Below, in pieces: positions 1 through 9,366 of a DNA stretch of 64,000 bases. The notes beneath the pieces are model-generated. The model saw nothing but the letters and a program-made list of their open reading frames with translations. It had not been told where the DNA came from and ran no database searches. The stretch comes from Halobacillus litoralis (lineage in GTDB: Bacteria > Bacillota > Bacilli > Bacillales > Halobacillaceae), in the NCBI RefSeq assembly GCF_020171725.1, contig NZ_JAIVAJ010000002.1:372001-436000 (forward strand), in the 5' to 3' direction. Within the stretch, counting starts at the first letter, position 1. Every line of letters begins with the position of its first letter. Made by a program: the position numbers and the translations under genes.

Positions 1-2
1 TC

Positions 3-803
3 GATAGCGCAACATATACCCTTTATGGAGTGGAACCAGATACAGGCTATCTTCAATTGATGAATGGTGGAGAACGTTTGAATGGGAAATTGACTGAAGG
101 GGCGATTGTTAGCAGGCCGGCAGCCGCTGTTGCCGGTGTCTCGGTTGGAGATCGAATATCGATTACAAACGCTTTGAATGACGAAGAGCATTCTGTTCCG
201 ATCGCGGGCATTGCCGATGTGTATATCGGAAGTCACATTTACCTTCCGAGAAGTGAAGTGAATGACTTTTTATCGTATCCAGAAGGGGCTTACACAGGTG
301 CCTGGCAGGATACAGAACCTGAAATGACAGAAGATGTCTTTATGGTTGAGAACAAAAAGAGCTTGATTGAAAGCTTTGAATCGACATCCGGTGCTACCCG
401 GAATTCTGTGATCGGAATGGCTGTATTTGCGGTGCTGATCGGCGTCATCGTGTTGACACTCTTAACGAACTTGATCGTCGAAGAGAATTCGCCTTCCATT
501 TCGTTGTTCAAAGTGCTTGGCTATCATGAGAAAGAGGTATCGAAGCTCGTATTGAATGTGTACACACCTATTGTGTTTCTATCTTATTTCGTCTCGATTC
601 CTCTTGCGGGGCTTGCGCTGTCCCAGGCGATGAATGGTCTTGTTCAAGAAACAGGATTCATTCTTCCGACAGATGTCACCTGGTGGATGGTTGTCGTTGG
701 CTTTGTCGTGATCGGTCTTACGTATTGGCTATCGTTGACGTTGTCGAAGCGCAAGCTGAAAAAAGTATCTTTGCAGGAAGCGCTTAAGAAACAGCAGGAT
801 TAA
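3..803 (+). CDS. FtsX-like ABC transporter permease, C-terminal part
   Basis: The reading frame is open to the left edge, so this is the C-terminal ~267 residues of a longer gene. A soluble extracellular-type domain is followed by three hydrophobic segments (around VIGMAVFAVLIGVIVL, IVFLSYFVSIPLAGLAL and WWMVVVGFVVIGLTYWL). The tail ends in basic residues and LQEALKKQQD, the layout of the last part of MacB/FtsX-type permeases. Such permeases couple to an ATPase and act on lipids, peptides or the cell wall. The partner and substrate lie outside the window. The internal GTG at 30 is not a credible start because the protein-like sequence continues upstream. Confidence 0.8.
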   Translation, partial: DSATYTLYGVEPDTGYLQLMNGGERLNGKLTEGAIVSRPAAAVAGVSVGDRISITNALNDEEHSVPIAGIADVYIGSHIYLPRSEVNDFLSYPEGAYTGAWQDTEPEMTEDVFMVENKKSLIESFESTSGATRNSVIGMAVFAVLIGVIVLTLLTNLIVEENSPSISLFKVLGYHEKEVSKLVLNVYTPIVFLSYFVSIPLAGLALSQAMNGLVQETGFILPTDVTWWMVVVGFVVIGLTYWLSLTLSKRKLKKVSLQEALKKQQD

Positions 804-832
804 AAAAAGTTCTTGATGAAGTAGAGTGAGTC

Positions 833-952
833 GTGGGGTGGAAAATGACTCGCTTTCCGTGGGCGGCGCTGAGCCTCCTCATTCCCTTCGGTCATTCCGG
901 GGTCTCAACTGACCCGCTGTTCCCACAGGAGTCTCGCCATTTTCCACCCCAC
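833..952. repeat. 120-bp palindromic dispersed repeat, copy 1 (module A)
   Basis: The unit is bounded by a perfect 14-bp inverted terminal repeat: GTGGGGTGGAAAAT at 833-846 and ATTTTCCACCCCAC at 939-952. The core runs from CTCGCTTTCCGTGGGC to CCCACAGGAGTC. Related copies lie at 62827-62948 (same terminal repeat), 26764-26832 (shortened) and 26560-26651 (core only). No reading frame is evident. It sits between two convergent genes. Together with the terminator at 1102-1134 it accounts for most of the 331-bp gap from 804 to 1134. Confidence 0.85.
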
Positions 953-1101
953 TTTGCGATAATAGTGGATCTGGGAAAAATTAGCCTCTGAAGCAAAGGG
1001 CTGTGCGAACACTCAGCATTTGAACATTCTTTCCATCCTATATAAAAATATCATTTTCGAAATAATATTGAGTAAATTTCAGTGCATTCTTAACACTCTA
1101 A

Positions 1102-1135
1102 AAAGCCTCCGTTTTTAATAACGGAGGCTTTATTT
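1102..1135. terminator. Bidirectional hairpin terminator
   Basis: Perfect 12-bp stem AAAGCCTCCGTT/AACGGAGGCTTT with a 6-nt loop. T-rich tracts flank both sides. It lies just past the stop of the minus-strand aldehyde dehydrogenase. Confidence 0.85.
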
Positions 1136-2496
1136 CACCCAAATATTCGCTTGATGATTTTCAGTCCTACCTCGGATCCGGGGTAGCGGAAGTTTTGGTC
1201 GAATTTCGTAGACTGTTTGGTAATGCTCTTGTGGTGAGTGAACGTATCGAAACTGTATTTGCCGTGGTAGCTTCCGATTCCACTTTCTCCTACACCGCCG
1301 AATGGGAGGTAGGGATTCAAAATGTGATACAGCGTGTCGTTGATACATCCTCCTCCGAAACCAACAGACTGGATGACTTTCTCCTGATTTTCCTCCGATT
1401 CTCCGAAGTAATAGAGAGCAAGTGGTTTTGGTCGGTCCGTAATTTGTTCGATAGCTTCATCCAGGTTTTCATAAGTGAGAATCGGCAGAACCGGTCCGAA
1501 TATTTCATCCTGCATGACGGAATCGTCCCAGCTGACGTCATCAAGAAGCGTAGGTTCGATCTTCCTTCTGACAGAATCGAATGCTCCGCCTGACAGGGTT
1601 GTTCCGTCATTCAAGTATCCTTTGATACGATCGAAGTGCTTGTCATTGACGATTTTCACGTAATCTGGATTTTCGAGCGGTGCGTTTCCGTAAAATTCAG
1701 CCGTATAGTGCTGGATTTTTGCGATGAGCTCTTCTTTCACGTCCTGATGAACGAACAGGTAATCAGGTGCAATACACGTCTGACCGGCGTTCGTGTATTT
1801 CCCCCAGACAATGCGTTTTGCGGCTAAGTCAAGCTTTGCATCCTTGTGGACGATGGCTGGACTCTTTCCGCCGAGCTCAAGCGTCACGGGAATAAGGCGT
1901 TTACCTGCCTGTTCCATGACGATTTTCCCGACGGGGACACTTCCTGTGAAAAAGACGTAATCGAGCGGTGAGTCCAGCAGCTGCTGTGTCACTTCTTTGT
2001 CCCCTTCAAGTACAGCGATGTATTCAGGTGGGAAGTACTGCTCGATCATCTTCTTGATCACCCAGGAAACCGTCGGCGTAAGCTCTGATGGTTTGATGAT
2101 CACCGTATTTCCGGCTGCCACTGCTCCGATAACGGGAGCAAGAGCCAACTGGACCGGATAGTTCCACGGAGCAATGACGAGGACGGTTCCATACGGCTCT
2201 TTATAGATATAGTTTTTCGAACCCGTATGCGTCAGTGGCGCTTTCACTTTCTCCGGGCGCATTAACTTTTTCAAATCCTTCATCTGATGATGGATCTCAC
2301 TTTTTAGAAAAGCAAGCTCCGAAGCATAGGCTTCATATTCCGACTTGTTCAAGTCAAACTTAAGGGCATCCAGAATCGGTTTCTCGAACGTAATGAGCAT
2401 TTTTTTCAGACGTTCTAACTGTTTGCGGCGAAATTCATAGCTTTTTGTATGGCCTTTTTGAAACCACGTTTTCTGTTGATCAACAACGGGATGCAT
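1135..2496 (-). CDS. Aldehyde dehydrogenase (class 3-like, YwdH type)
   Basis: NAD(P)-dependent oxidation of aldehydes to acids, in the cytoplasm. The protein is 453 residues, the short class-3 length. Hallmarks are the general-base region VTLELGGKSPAIV, the catalytic-cysteine region NAGQTCIAPDY and the cofactor-binding IIKPSELTPTVSW. A hydrophobic membrane tail is not obvious. I use the ATG at 2496 because AAAGGAGG lies 7 nt upstream. The frame continues further upstream but would overlap the preceding gene rnz. The gene starts 13 bp after the rnz stop, so the two are probably co-transcribed. Substrate is unknown; long-chain aldehydes are typical of this class. Confidence 0.88.
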   Translation of the reverse strand: MHPVVDQQKTWFQKGHTKSYEFRRKQLERLKKMLITFEKPILDALKFDLNKSEYEAYASELAFLKSEIHHQMKDLKKLMRPEKVKAPLTHTGSKNYIYKEPYGTVLVIAPWNYPVQLALAPVIGAVAAGNTVIIKPSELTPTVSWVIKKMIEQYFPPEYIAVLEGDKEVTQQLLDSPLDYVFFTGSVPVGKIVMEQAGKRLIPVTLELGGKSPAIVHKDAKLDLAAKRIVWGKYTNAGQTCIAPDYLFVHQDVKEELIAKIQHYTAEFYGNAPLENPDYVKIVNDKHFDRIKGYLNDGTTLSGGAFDSVRRKIEPTLLDDVSWDDSVMQDEIFGPVLPILTYENLDEAIEQITDRPKPLALYYFGESEENQEKVIQSVGFGGGCINDTLYHILNPYLPFGGVGESGIGSYHGKYSFDTFTHHKSITKQSTKFDQNFRYPGSEVGLKIIKRIFG

Positions 2497-2509
2497 CCCA
2501 AGTCCTCCT

Positions 2510-3436
2510 TTATTCACTTCGCTTGATGGCGTGCTGATAAAAGTCATAGGCCACAGTCGTGTTCGGAAAGATCGAACGTGCTTCTTCCTCGAGCTGTTGA
2601 ATCGCTTTCCCTTGGTAACGGGAAGAAATGTGATTCAAAATTAACTCGCCGACTTCTGCCTCGTTGGCGAGAGAAGCGGCTTCTGTAACGGTAGAGTGAT
2701 AGTAATCATAGGCGAGTTCAGCATCCTCACCCGCAAAAGTCCCTTCATGTACGAGAACATCTGCTTTGTATAGAGGTTCCTTCAATTCAGGAAGGGAGCG
2801 TGTGTCACCAAGTATGGCAACTTTTCTGCCTTTCTTCGGAGGTCCGATCACATCTTTACGATGAATGATGCGGCCGTCCTGAAGCCGGGTCTGTTCTACT
2901 GATTTGATTTGCTGATAGATGGGACCAGGCGGTACACCGAGCGCTCTCAGCTTATCCGGCTGTAGTTCCCCGAGTTTCTCCTTCTCTGTCACTATGTACC
3001 CGTAACTGTCGAGCCCATGCTCCAATTTCACAGCTTCGACTATAAACTGATCGTCTTCAAATACAAAGCCTTCTTCCACTTCTTCGACATAAAGAGGGTA
3101 GCGCAGGTGAGTCCCACTCAGCTGCAGACTGATTTCAATATAATCCTTTAATCCGCGCGGACCATAGACGGTTACAGGGGTTTCGCCGCCCTGAAAGGAC
3201 CTGCTGCTTAACAACCCGGGTAGTCCGTAAATATGGTCACCGTGAAGGTGTGTAATGAAAATCTTCTCAATGCGCCTTGGGCGGATATTTGTGTTTAAAA
3301 TTTGTTGCTGGGTTCCTTCACCACAGTCAAAGACCCATGTCGTTCCGCGCTCTTCCAGCATACGGAGGACGAGGGAGGAAACATTGCGTTCCTTTGACGG
3401 TACTCCGGACCCCGTTCCTAGAAAAAATAGTTCCAT
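2510..3436 (-). CDS. rnz: Ribonuclease Z
   Basis: Metallo-beta-lactamase-fold endonuclease that matures tRNA 3' ends. The 308-residue length matches the short-form bacterial enzyme. Seen in the sequence: the N-terminal [14 protein letters not shown] motif, the zinc motif [18 protein letters not shown], and [22 protein letters not shown]. Late metal ligands are seen in LNHISSRYQ. The start ATG is preceded by AGGAGGG. The aldehyde dehydrogenase follows 13 bp downstream on the same strand. Confidence 0.95.
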   Translation of the reverse strand: MELFFLGTGSGVPSKERNVSSLVLRMLEERGTTWVFDCGEGTQQQILNTNIRPRRIEKIFITHLHGDHIYGLPGLLSSRSFQGGETPVTVYGPRGLKDYIEISLQLSGTHLRYPLYVEEVEEGFVFEDDQFIVEAVKLEHGLDSYGYIVTEKEKLGELQPDKLRALGVPPGPIYQQIKSVEQTRLQDGRIIHRKDVIGPPKKGRKVAILGDTRSLPELKEPLYKADVLVHEGTFAGEDAELAYDYYHSTVTEAASLANEAEVGELILNHISSRYQGKAIQQLEEEARSIFPNTTVAYDFYQHAIKRSE

Positions 3437-3568
3437 GTAGATACCCTCCTACTGCTTCTATCATACCACTTGAAGGCTTTTTCCACACTTCAAATGAAAT
3501 GAAAGAAAATGTTGTAAGATTATGTTAAACTATCATATGTCATTATTTTCTGAAAACGGAGGTGCCAC

Positions 3569-4027
3569 ATGACGATATTAGTAAGTGATAAAGGACATGC
3601 CTTTCTTGAGTTTCTAGAAGTTGAGGAAAACGAAATGAAAAGCTCGCTCTCAGATGCGCCGCTTACTCACGCACTGGTTGTAGCAGAGTATGATGGAAAG
3701 TATTTGCTGCTTTACAATACGTGGCGTCAACATTGGGAGCTTCCTGGAGGTGTCATTGACGCGGGAGAAAGTGCAAGAGAATGTGCGATACGTGAAATGA
3801 AAGAAGAGACAAATCAACAATCAAGGGATATGTGTTTTAAGGGATTGATGAAGTTCCAACTGAAGCCGGATGACCGCTTAGAATACGGGGCTTTATATAG
3901 CTGCCGGCTACATGATATCCAACCTTTTAGGGAAAATGATGAGGCTGATCAAATTGTACTATGGGACCTTTTGGAAGATATCGGATATGTCGACCAAATA
4001 GACAAGGCTTTGATTGCTTATGGTTAA
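3569..4027 (+). CDS. Nudix hydrolase
   Basis: Hydrolase of nucleoside diphosphates linked to another moiety; substrate unknown. The Nudix box is GVIDAGESARECAIREMKEE followed by TN, so the usual last glycine of GX5EX7REUXEEXGU is replaced by asparagine. The 152-residue single domain has the usual length. Start ATG follows CGGAGGTG. It is the first gene of a tight five-gene plus-strand run, and its last codons overlap the next start by 8 nt. The similarity of later members to stress or detoxification enzymes suggests a housekeeping-sanitation role, which is inference. Confidence 0.85.
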   Translation: MTILVSDKGHAFLEFLEVEENEMKSSLSDAPLTHALVVAEYDGKYLLLYNTWRQHWELPGGVIDAGESARECAIREMKEETNQQSRDMCFKGLMKFQLKPDDRLEYGALYSCRLHDIQPFRENDEADQIVLWDLLEDIGYVDQIDKALIAYG

Positions 4028-4661
4028 ACTGTTCATTTTTGATTTTGACGGTCTTATATTTGATACGGAGTCGTATGATCTTCAAGCTTTTGAACAACTC
4101 TATAAATCTTACGGCTCTAAGTTCCCGAAGCAACAATGGTTATCATGTATTGGCGGATCACTTAACTTTGATCCCTATGAAGCAGTCTTAAAAGCTCGTC
4201 CGCACCTTATAAGAGAAGTAATAAGGCAGGAAAGAAGGCAAATCTATCAGGCGCTGATTTCCGAAGCAGAGCCTAGAGAAGGGGTGCGTGACTATCTTGA
4301 CCAAGCTAAAAATAAAGGCCATACTCTTGCATTAGCCTCGAGCTCGACGAGAAGTTGGGTGGACAATCATTTAAGCCTGCTTGGGTTGGAGAGTACCTTT
4401 GATTTTATCTGCACAGCTGATGATGTAGAAAGAGTGAAACCAGATCCAGAGCTCTTTTTACATGTATTAGATAACTTCCAATCAGAACCGGAATCAGCCG
4501 TAGTGTTTGAAGATTCACCAAACGGCGCAAAAGCAGCTATTCGTGCAGGAATTCCTTGTGTTGCCATACCCAATCCAACTACAAGAGATCTGTTTTTTGA
4601 TAAACAAATCCATTTAAGGGTCGAAACGATGTCTGATCCAATTCTGAAACAACTTATTTAA
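4020..4661 (+). CDS. HAD-superfamily hydrolase, beta-phosphoglucomutase-like
   Basis: Cytoplasmic phosphatase or mutase of HAD subfamily IA. Motif I is FDFDGLIFDTE (nucleophile Asp and acid/base Asp), motif II ALASSSTRSW, motif III KPDPELF and motif IV VFEDSPNGAKAA. An alpha-helical cap is inserted after motif I. Length 213 residues resembles YhcW-type proteins of Bacillus. The ATG at 4020 is preferred; it overlaps the Nudix gene by 8 nt, implying translational coupling. The physiological substrate cannot be read from the sequence. Confidence 0.87.
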   Translation: MVKLFIFDFDGLIFDTESYDLQAFEQLYKSYGSKFPKQQWLSCIGGSLNFDPYEAVLKARPHLIREVIRQERRQIYQALISEAEPREGVRDYLDQAKNKGHTLALASSSTRSWVDNHLSLLGLESTFDFICTADDVERVKPDPELFLHVLDNFQSEPESAVVFEDSPNGAKAAIRAGIPCVAIPNPTTRDLFFDKQIHLRVETMSDPILKQLI

Positions 4662-4674
4662 GGAGTGAAATTCA

Positions 4675-5400
4675 ATGAAACTACATACATACGAAAAAGG
4701 AAACGGCGAACCCATCGTGTTCCTGCATACGGGTCTTGAAACCGGCATCACAGATTTTGAAGAGCAGCAGAAAGCGTTCGAGAAAGACTTTCGAGTCATT
4801 GCACCGGATTTAAGAGGGCATGGGAAGTCTTACACAGAAGACTTTGACCATTTCTTTGAAGACAGCGCAGATGATTTGAAAGAAACCCTCGACGGCCTCG
4901 GATTGAAAGAGGTGCATGTCGTCGGATGTTCACTCGGTGCTCTTGTCGGTCTGTTTTTCACAAGAAAGTATCCAAGCTATGTACAGAGCCTCTCAGTCTC
5001 CGGACTGATGCCCGGGAAGCCGCACAATTGGGAGGAGATGCACGGGGAGGACAGTGCCATGCAGTCTCAGCTTTTGAATAATGAAGAGCTCTGTGCGCAG
5101 CTGGATGAAAAGCATCAGTCTGATTGGAGGACGATCATCCATATGGCACAAGACGGTTCTTGGTATCCGTTTGAAGAGACGAAGAATTTAGGGGATATCG
5201 ATGTGCCTATTCTGTTTATGGTGGGAGAGCGTAATCTTCATGAAGTGAAAGGAGCGGCTCTATATCCAGAACAGTCGGACCGCGTTCGAGTGGCCGTCCT
5301 TCCTTTTGCCGCTCACCTTGTCCATGACGAACAGCCCGAGTTGTATTCGACGATCTTGAGGCAGTTCCTTGAAGAAGTCGGTGCCTATGAACGCGTATAG
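4675..5400 (+). CDS. Alpha/beta hydrolase
   Basis: Serine hydrolase of the alpha/beta fold, 241 residues. The nucleophile elbow is VGCSLGAL (G-C-S-L-G), the oxyanion region HTGLET, and the probable catalytic His is in FAAHLVHDEQP. APDLRGHGKS is the typical strand-4 segment. Start ATG follows AAGGAGTG 13 bp after the HAD gene. No signal peptide, so cytoplasmic. Substrate unknown. Confidence 0.87.
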   Translation: MKLHTYEKGNGEPIVFLHTGLETGITDFEEQQKAFEKDFRVIAPDLRGHGKSYTEDFDHFFEDSADDLKETLDGLGLKEVHVVGCSLGALVGLFFTRKYPSYVQSLSVSGLMPGKPHNWEEMHGEDSAMQSQLLNNEELCAQLDEKHQSDWRTIIHMAQDGSWYPFEETKNLGDIDVPILFMVGERNLHEVKGAALYPEQSDRVRVAVLPFAAHLVHDEQPELYSTILRQFLEEVGAYERV

Positions 5401-5797
5401 TCGACAGTTGGAAGAGACGCTGCTTCGTTTGGAGAAAGACCACATCCATATGGAAGTCAGATCCTCTACACTAAAGCTTTCTCAGCTATTAGCCGATGAT
5501 TTCTGGGAGTTTGGCAGTTCTGGAGTCATTTATGACCGTGAACACTGCTTGAATGAAGGCGTTGTTCTGACAGACATGACGATTCACCACTACGGCATTG
5601 AAATTCTCGCAGAACATGTGGTGCTTGCCACATACTTTTTAGAGGACCTTACAAGGAAACGAAATACGTTCAGAAGTTCCATTTGGAAGCGTCAGGGTGC
5701 GGAGTGGAAGTTGTCTTTCCATCAAGGCACCATTACGAATTACTCAGTAGGAGAAGTGGACTTTAAAACCCTTAGAAGTCCTCATTTTTCATCGTGA
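5387..5797 (+). CDS. DUF4440/SnoaL-like (NTF2-fold) protein
   Basis: Small 136-residue protein resembling DUF4440 domains of the NTF2-like fold. The run LLADDFWEFGSSGVIYDR, then long beta segments ending in a Trp-Lys-Leu-Ser-Phe-His strand, is typical of the family. Start ATG at 5387 lies inside the preceding hydrolase gene (14-nt overlap), so translation is likely coupled. Members are often uncharacterised small-molecule binders; no function is claimed here. Confidence 0.7.
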   Translation: MNAYSRQLEETLLRLEKDHIHMEVRSSTLKLSQLLADDFWEFGSSGVIYDREHCLNEGVVLTDMTIHHYGIEILAEHVVLATYFLEDLTRKRNTFRSSIWKRQGAEWKLSFHQGTITNYSVGEVDFKTLRSPHFSS

Positions 5798-6141
5798 ACG
5801 CACATGTGAAGAAGGAAATTGTTATCTTAGGTGTGGTGCTCGGAACGCTCTTGGTTCTGGTGATCATGGTCGGAGGGACTTGGCTCTCATTGAAACCTGA
5901 TGTCAAAGGGGTTGTCCATGAAATGGATGGCAGTGGATTTTTGCTGAATCCTATCAGTAAGGACCCCGAAGCCGAATTTCCGGTGTACACGATCCGGGTA
6001 ACGGAAGAAACAGATTATAGTGGTGAAGCGGATTCTATACAGAACGGTCAGTTGGTGGAAGTGTGGGGGAAGCAGGCTGAAGGTTTAGTCGATGCTGGTC
6101 GCATTCATATCCTATCCAAAAAAGTAGAGCGGGATGAATGA
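5794..6141 (+). CDS. Small membrane-anchored protein, DUF3221-like
   Basis: 115 residues: a short N-terminus, one hydrophobic helix (about residues 8-29) and an extracellular beta-rich domain. The domain holds GVVHEMDGSGFLLNPI and the segment GQLVEVWGKQAEGL, which resemble the DUF3221 (YobA-like) OB-type fold. The GTG start overlaps the previous stop as GTGA. It ends the five-gene run that began with the Nudix gene. Family assignment is tentative. Confidence 0.6.
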   Translation: MNAHVKKEIVILGVVLGTLLVLVIMVGGTWLSLKPDVKGVVHEMDGSGFLLNPISKDPEAEFPVYTIRVTEETDYSGEADSIQNGQLVEVWGKQAEGLVDAGRIHILSKKVERDE

Positions 6142-6329
6142 GCTAGAGTAAGAAATTCATTAGTGAGGGAAGTCTCTTTGCTTAATGAAACGGTGTAGGG
6201 GTGGCAGTCGAAGAGTTCATCTTATGGACTTTATAAGGTTCTGCATCCACTAAATAACGTTTCCCACCCAACGGTTTACGAATCGTTGTGCAGAACCGGT
6301 CATCCATTTATGATTACCTGTCATAAAGA

Positions 6330-6363
6330 AGGAGACTCTCGATGGTTGAGAGTCTCCTTTTCG
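6330..6363. terminator. Bidirectional hairpin terminator
   Basis: Perfect 10-bp stem GGAGACTCTC/GAGAGTCTCC with a 7-nt loop and a T tract on the plus side. It separates the plus-strand Nudix run from the convergent namA. Confidence 0.85.
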
Positions 6364-6367
6364 ATCT

Positions 6368-7384
6368 TTACCAGGCTCTCGTATATTGACGAGGACCTTC
6401 GAGTTCATATCCGAGTTCATCCGCTGCCTGCTTCGGCCAGTACGGATTTTTTAGTAAGGCACGGGCAAGGAAAATCAAGTCCGCTCGATCATTTTGCAGA
6501 ATCTCTTCAGCTTGGTTTCCTGACGTAATGAGTCCGACAGCTCCTGTATCGATCTGAGCTCCATTTTTCACTTGCTCTGCATAGGAAACCTGGTAGCCTG
6601 GGTACGGGTCGATGGCGGCAGGAACCACTCCACCAGAGCTGACGTCGATCAAGTCGACTCCCTGCGCTTTCATTTCCTTCGAGAAGAAGATGAAATCCTC
6701 CATCGTATTGCCGCCCTCGTGATATTCTTCACCAGATATGCGGACGAACAACGGACCGTCCCAAACCGTCTGGACCGATTCAATGACTTCCTTCAGGAAA
6801 CGGTAGCGGTTTTCTGCGCTTCCTCCGTACTCATCGTTACGTTCATTGGTAAGCGGGGAGAGGAACTGGTTGATCAAATATCCGTGCGCACCGTGCAGTT
6901 CAATGATGTCGAATCCTACTTCTTTGGCACGCTCTGCCCCTTCTTTAAAGGCTGTGATCGTTCGGTCTATATCTTGTTTTGTCATTTCTGTAGGTACTTT
7001 GAATGCATCGTTGAACGCTTTTGCACTTGGTGAGAAGATTTCATCCTTCAAGTTGGCTTTGCGTCCGGCGTGGGCAAGCTGGATTGCAGCTTTCGCATCA
7101 TGACGGTGGATGCCTTCTGTTACTTCTTTCAGTCCTTCTATATGTGCATCTTCCCAGATACCTAAGTCTTCGTGAGAAATACGTCCTTCAGGTAAGACGC
7201 TCGTTGCTTCGATCATCACAAGGCCGACTTGTCCGGCTGCACGGCTCTCATAATGGGCAAGGTGGAAAGGTTGGACCATTCCGTCCTGCTCATGTGATGA
7301 ATACATGCACATCGGCGACATGACGATGCGGTTTTTCAGTGTCACGTTTTTAATCGTGTAGGGTGAAAACAATTTATGCTTCAC
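6368..7384 (-). CDS. namA: NADPH dehydrogenase NamA (old yellow enzyme, YqjM type)
   Basis: FMN-dependent ene-reductase that reduces activated double bonds and nitro compounds using NADPH. 338 residues, the YqjM length. Seen: SPMCMYS with the flavin-tuning cysteine, [17 protein letters not shown] and [10 protein letters not shown] for substrate and FMN contacts, and a C-terminal QYTRAW as in the dimer-crossing Arg of YqjM. GTG start with GAGGAGG 9 nt upstream. It begins 3 nt after the glycosyltransferase stop and is the last gene of a minus-strand operon. Likely role is detoxification of electrophiles. Confidence 0.95.
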   Translation of the reverse strand: MKHKLFSPYTIKNVTLKNRIVMSPMCMYSSHEQDGMVQPFHLAHYESRAAGQVGLVMIEATSVLPEGRISHEDLGIWEDAHIEGLKEVTEGIHRHDAKAAIQLAHAGRKANLKDEIFSPSAKAFNDAFKVPTEMTKQDIDRTITAFKEGAERAKEVGFDIIELHGAHGYLINQFLSPLTNERNDEYGGSAENRYRFLKEVIESVQTVWDGPLFVRISGEEYHEGGNTMEDFIFFSKEMKAQGVDLIDVSSGGVVPAAIDPYPGYQVSYAEQVKNGAQIDTGAVGLITSGNQAEEILQNDRADLIFLARALLKNPYWPKQAADELGYELEGPRQYTRAW

Positions 7385-7387
7385 GTG

Positions 7388-8542
7388 TTAGTCCTCCTCA
7401 GAGTGTTTGAAATGCTGCTTTAATTCCTTTAATGAGTAACGGCTGCCACGCCATTCGATGCCTCCCCGAATCCATGTAAGCAATAGCGCCCGCGACAGCA
7501 TATAGACGAATAATAAGGCAAAAATCGGGAGTGCCAGAATATACCACATGGAGTACGTTGTCAGGCTGTGAATGGTCAAGGCATATAAACAACATAACAA
7601 AACGATATTCACCGCGCTAATGATTTGAATTTCGAGTGGCGAAATAATGAGGAGCAAGTAAGGGAGGACTTGTGAAATAAAGACGCCGACGACGGCTGTT
7701 AACGCTAAGAGTACCGAATAATTGAGTCCTGCGAAGGCATTTTTTTCAAAACCGATCAAGGCAGCCTTCAGCGATGGGTACCATTCCACCGTCATATCAT
7801 CGAGGGCAGAGACGAGACGCTGTCTGAATCCGAAACGTTTCACTCTCTGTCCGAGCTCCAGGTCGTCATCCGGCCTGAGGCGGATCGCTTCATGACCGCC
7901 GATTTGTTCATAACACGTTCGTGAGATCAAGTTGAAGGCACCGATCCCCATGCCGCCTTTTTTATTATCCTGATTGGCCTGCCAGGGTCTTTTCAAATAG
8001 CCGAACCCTAACAGGAAAAAGGAGATGAGGCCTCGAAGCCAGAAGGATTCGCCGTTCAAGTCGGGCGCCGCCGTTACGTGATCAGCTTTTTCCTTTTTCA
8101 AAAACGTGAAGGCTTTGGATAGAGCGTTCTTCTGAAAGATAATATCGGCATCCGTGAAGACGAAGTAGTCCCCTGTTGCCTGTTTCACGCCGAAGTGGAG
8201 GGCATGGTTCTTCCCGAGCCACCCGTCTGGCAGCGCCTTGATTGTGAAGCTTTGAACCTGCGGGAACTCACCAGCAAGCCGCTCCATCCTTTCACCTGTT
8301 CGGTCATCCGACCGGTCATTGACCGCAATAATCTCAACGTTTACGTTTTCCTGTCCAGCAAGGGAGCGGATCGTGGCTTCGATATCCTTCTCTTCATCTT
8401 TAGCGGCGATGATCACCGAGAGTTTTTCGTCAGAGGGAAGACTGCTCATCGAGGTAAGAGAAGGAATCTTTCTGTACCCCAGCCAGTAATCCACCAACAC
8501 AACCATCCAGAACAAAGCGAGTATTACATAGAGCCAGAACAT
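7388..8542 (-). CDS. Membrane glycosyltransferase family 2, carotenoid/hopanoid-type
   Basis: 384 residues. An N-terminal TM helix is followed by a GT-A domain with VIIAAKDEEKDIEATI, VNDRSDDRT and FTDADI (DxD-like). The segment RLRPDDDLELGQRVKRFG and several C-terminal TM helices complete the enzyme. The tail GGIEWRGSRYSLKE recalls staphylococcal CrtQ and HpnB-type enzymes that glycosylate carotenoid acids or related lipids at the membrane. No other carotenoid genes are in the window, so the acceptor is uncertain. It sits between the phosphodiesterase (5 nt) and namA (3 nt) in one operon. Confidence 0.8.
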   Translation of the reverse strand: MFWLYVILALFWMVVLVDYWLGYRKIPSLTSMSSLPSDEKLSVIIAAKDEEKDIEATIRSLAGQENVNVEIIAVNDRSDDRTGERMERLAGEFPQVQSFTIKALPDGWLGKNHALHFGVKQATGDYFVFTDADIIFQKNALSKAFTFLKKEKADHVTAAPDLNGESFWLRGLISFFLLGFGYLKRPWQANQDNKKGGMGIGAFNLISRTCYEQIGGHEAIRLRPDDDLELGQRVKRFGFRQRLVSALDDMTVEWYPSLKAALIGFEKNAFAGLNYSVLLALTAVVGVFISQVLPYLLLIISPLEIQIISAVNIVLLCCLYALTIHSLTTYSMWYILALPIFALLFVYMLSRALLLTWIRGGIEWRGSRYSLKELKQHFKHSEED

Positions 8543-8547
8543 AGCGC

Positions 8548-9294
8548 TTATCCCTTTCTTTTTTGAAAAAGTTCCCGGTGCTCGAGAGCTTCATGTGGCA
8601 CATCCGTGAAGATAGCATCAACACCGAGCTTATAGCATTTCTTCATCATACCCGTACGGTTCACGGTATAAACACGCAAGTCCATGTTTTGCCTGTGACA
8701 TTGTTTCACCAGTTTTTTATCCAAAATACGGTGTTTGACATGGAGGTCATTGGCGCCGAATGATTGAGCATATTTCACAAGGTCTCGGCGGTTCGTAGAA
8801 GTCAGGAAGGCAGTCCTTACCGCCGGATTGATCTCGTGCATCCGGACGAGGCTGTCCGCATTGAAACTCGAAATGACCGTTCGGTCGAGCACCTGCCTAT
8901 TCTTAAGGTTCTCATAGACGATCGATTCGATGTGTTTATATTCAATGACGTTCGTTTTGAGCTCAATGTTCAATAACATCTTTTGTTCTTTAAACCACCG
9001 CAGGAATTCATCCAGTGTTACAATAGGTGTATTAGAAAATTCTGAAGAAAACCAGCTTCCTGCATCAAGACGACTTAGTTCATCATATGTATAGTCTTGA
9101 ACAAACCCTGTTCCGTTTGTCGTGCGACGCAGGTTCTCATCATGAATCAGCACTGGGATATTGTCTTTCGTCAGCTGAACGTCGGTTTCGATTCCTTCCG
9201 CTCCTGAAGCCTGGGCCAATTCGAAGGCTGGCATCGTGTTCTCTGGTGCCAGTTTACTCGCTCCTCTATGAGCAAAAATTAAAGTGTTTTTCAA
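8548..9294 (-). CDS. Glycerophosphodiester phosphodiesterase
   Basis: Hydrolyses glycerophosphodiesters to glycerol-3-phosphate and an alcohol. The 248-residue TIM barrel has the UgpQ/GDPD hallmarks: AHRGASKLAPENT at the N-terminus, then EGIETDVQLTKDNIPVLIHD carrying the metal-binding acids and catalytic His. I choose TTG at 9294, preceded by AGAGGTG. A longer frame upstream would add 27 residues of non-family sequence. No signal peptide with this start, so probably cytoplasmic. First gene of the minus-strand operon with the glycosyltransferase and namA. Confidence 0.87.
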   Translation of the reverse strand: MKNTLIFAHRGASKLAPENTMPAFELAQASGAEGIETDVQLTKDNIPVLIHDENLRRTTNGTGFVQDYTYDELSRLDAGSWFSSEFSNTPIVTLDEFLRWFKEQKMLLNIELKTNVIEYKHIESIVYENLKNRQVLDRTVISSFNADSLVRMHEINPAVRTAFLTSTNRRDLVKYAQSFGANDLHVKHRILDKKLVKQCHRQNMDLRVYTVNRTGMMKKCYKLGVDAIFTDVPHEALEHRELFQKRKG

Positions 9295-9366
9295 AGAATC
9301 TTCACCTCTTTCGTAAGAATGTCGTTGTCTATTATACAGAAAAAAGGAAAAAAGGGGGACCATACT

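Noticed and set aside
1195..1593. Plus-strand frame of 132 codons opposite the aldehyde dehydrogenase
   Set aside because: Antisense shadow within a conserved enzyme gene.
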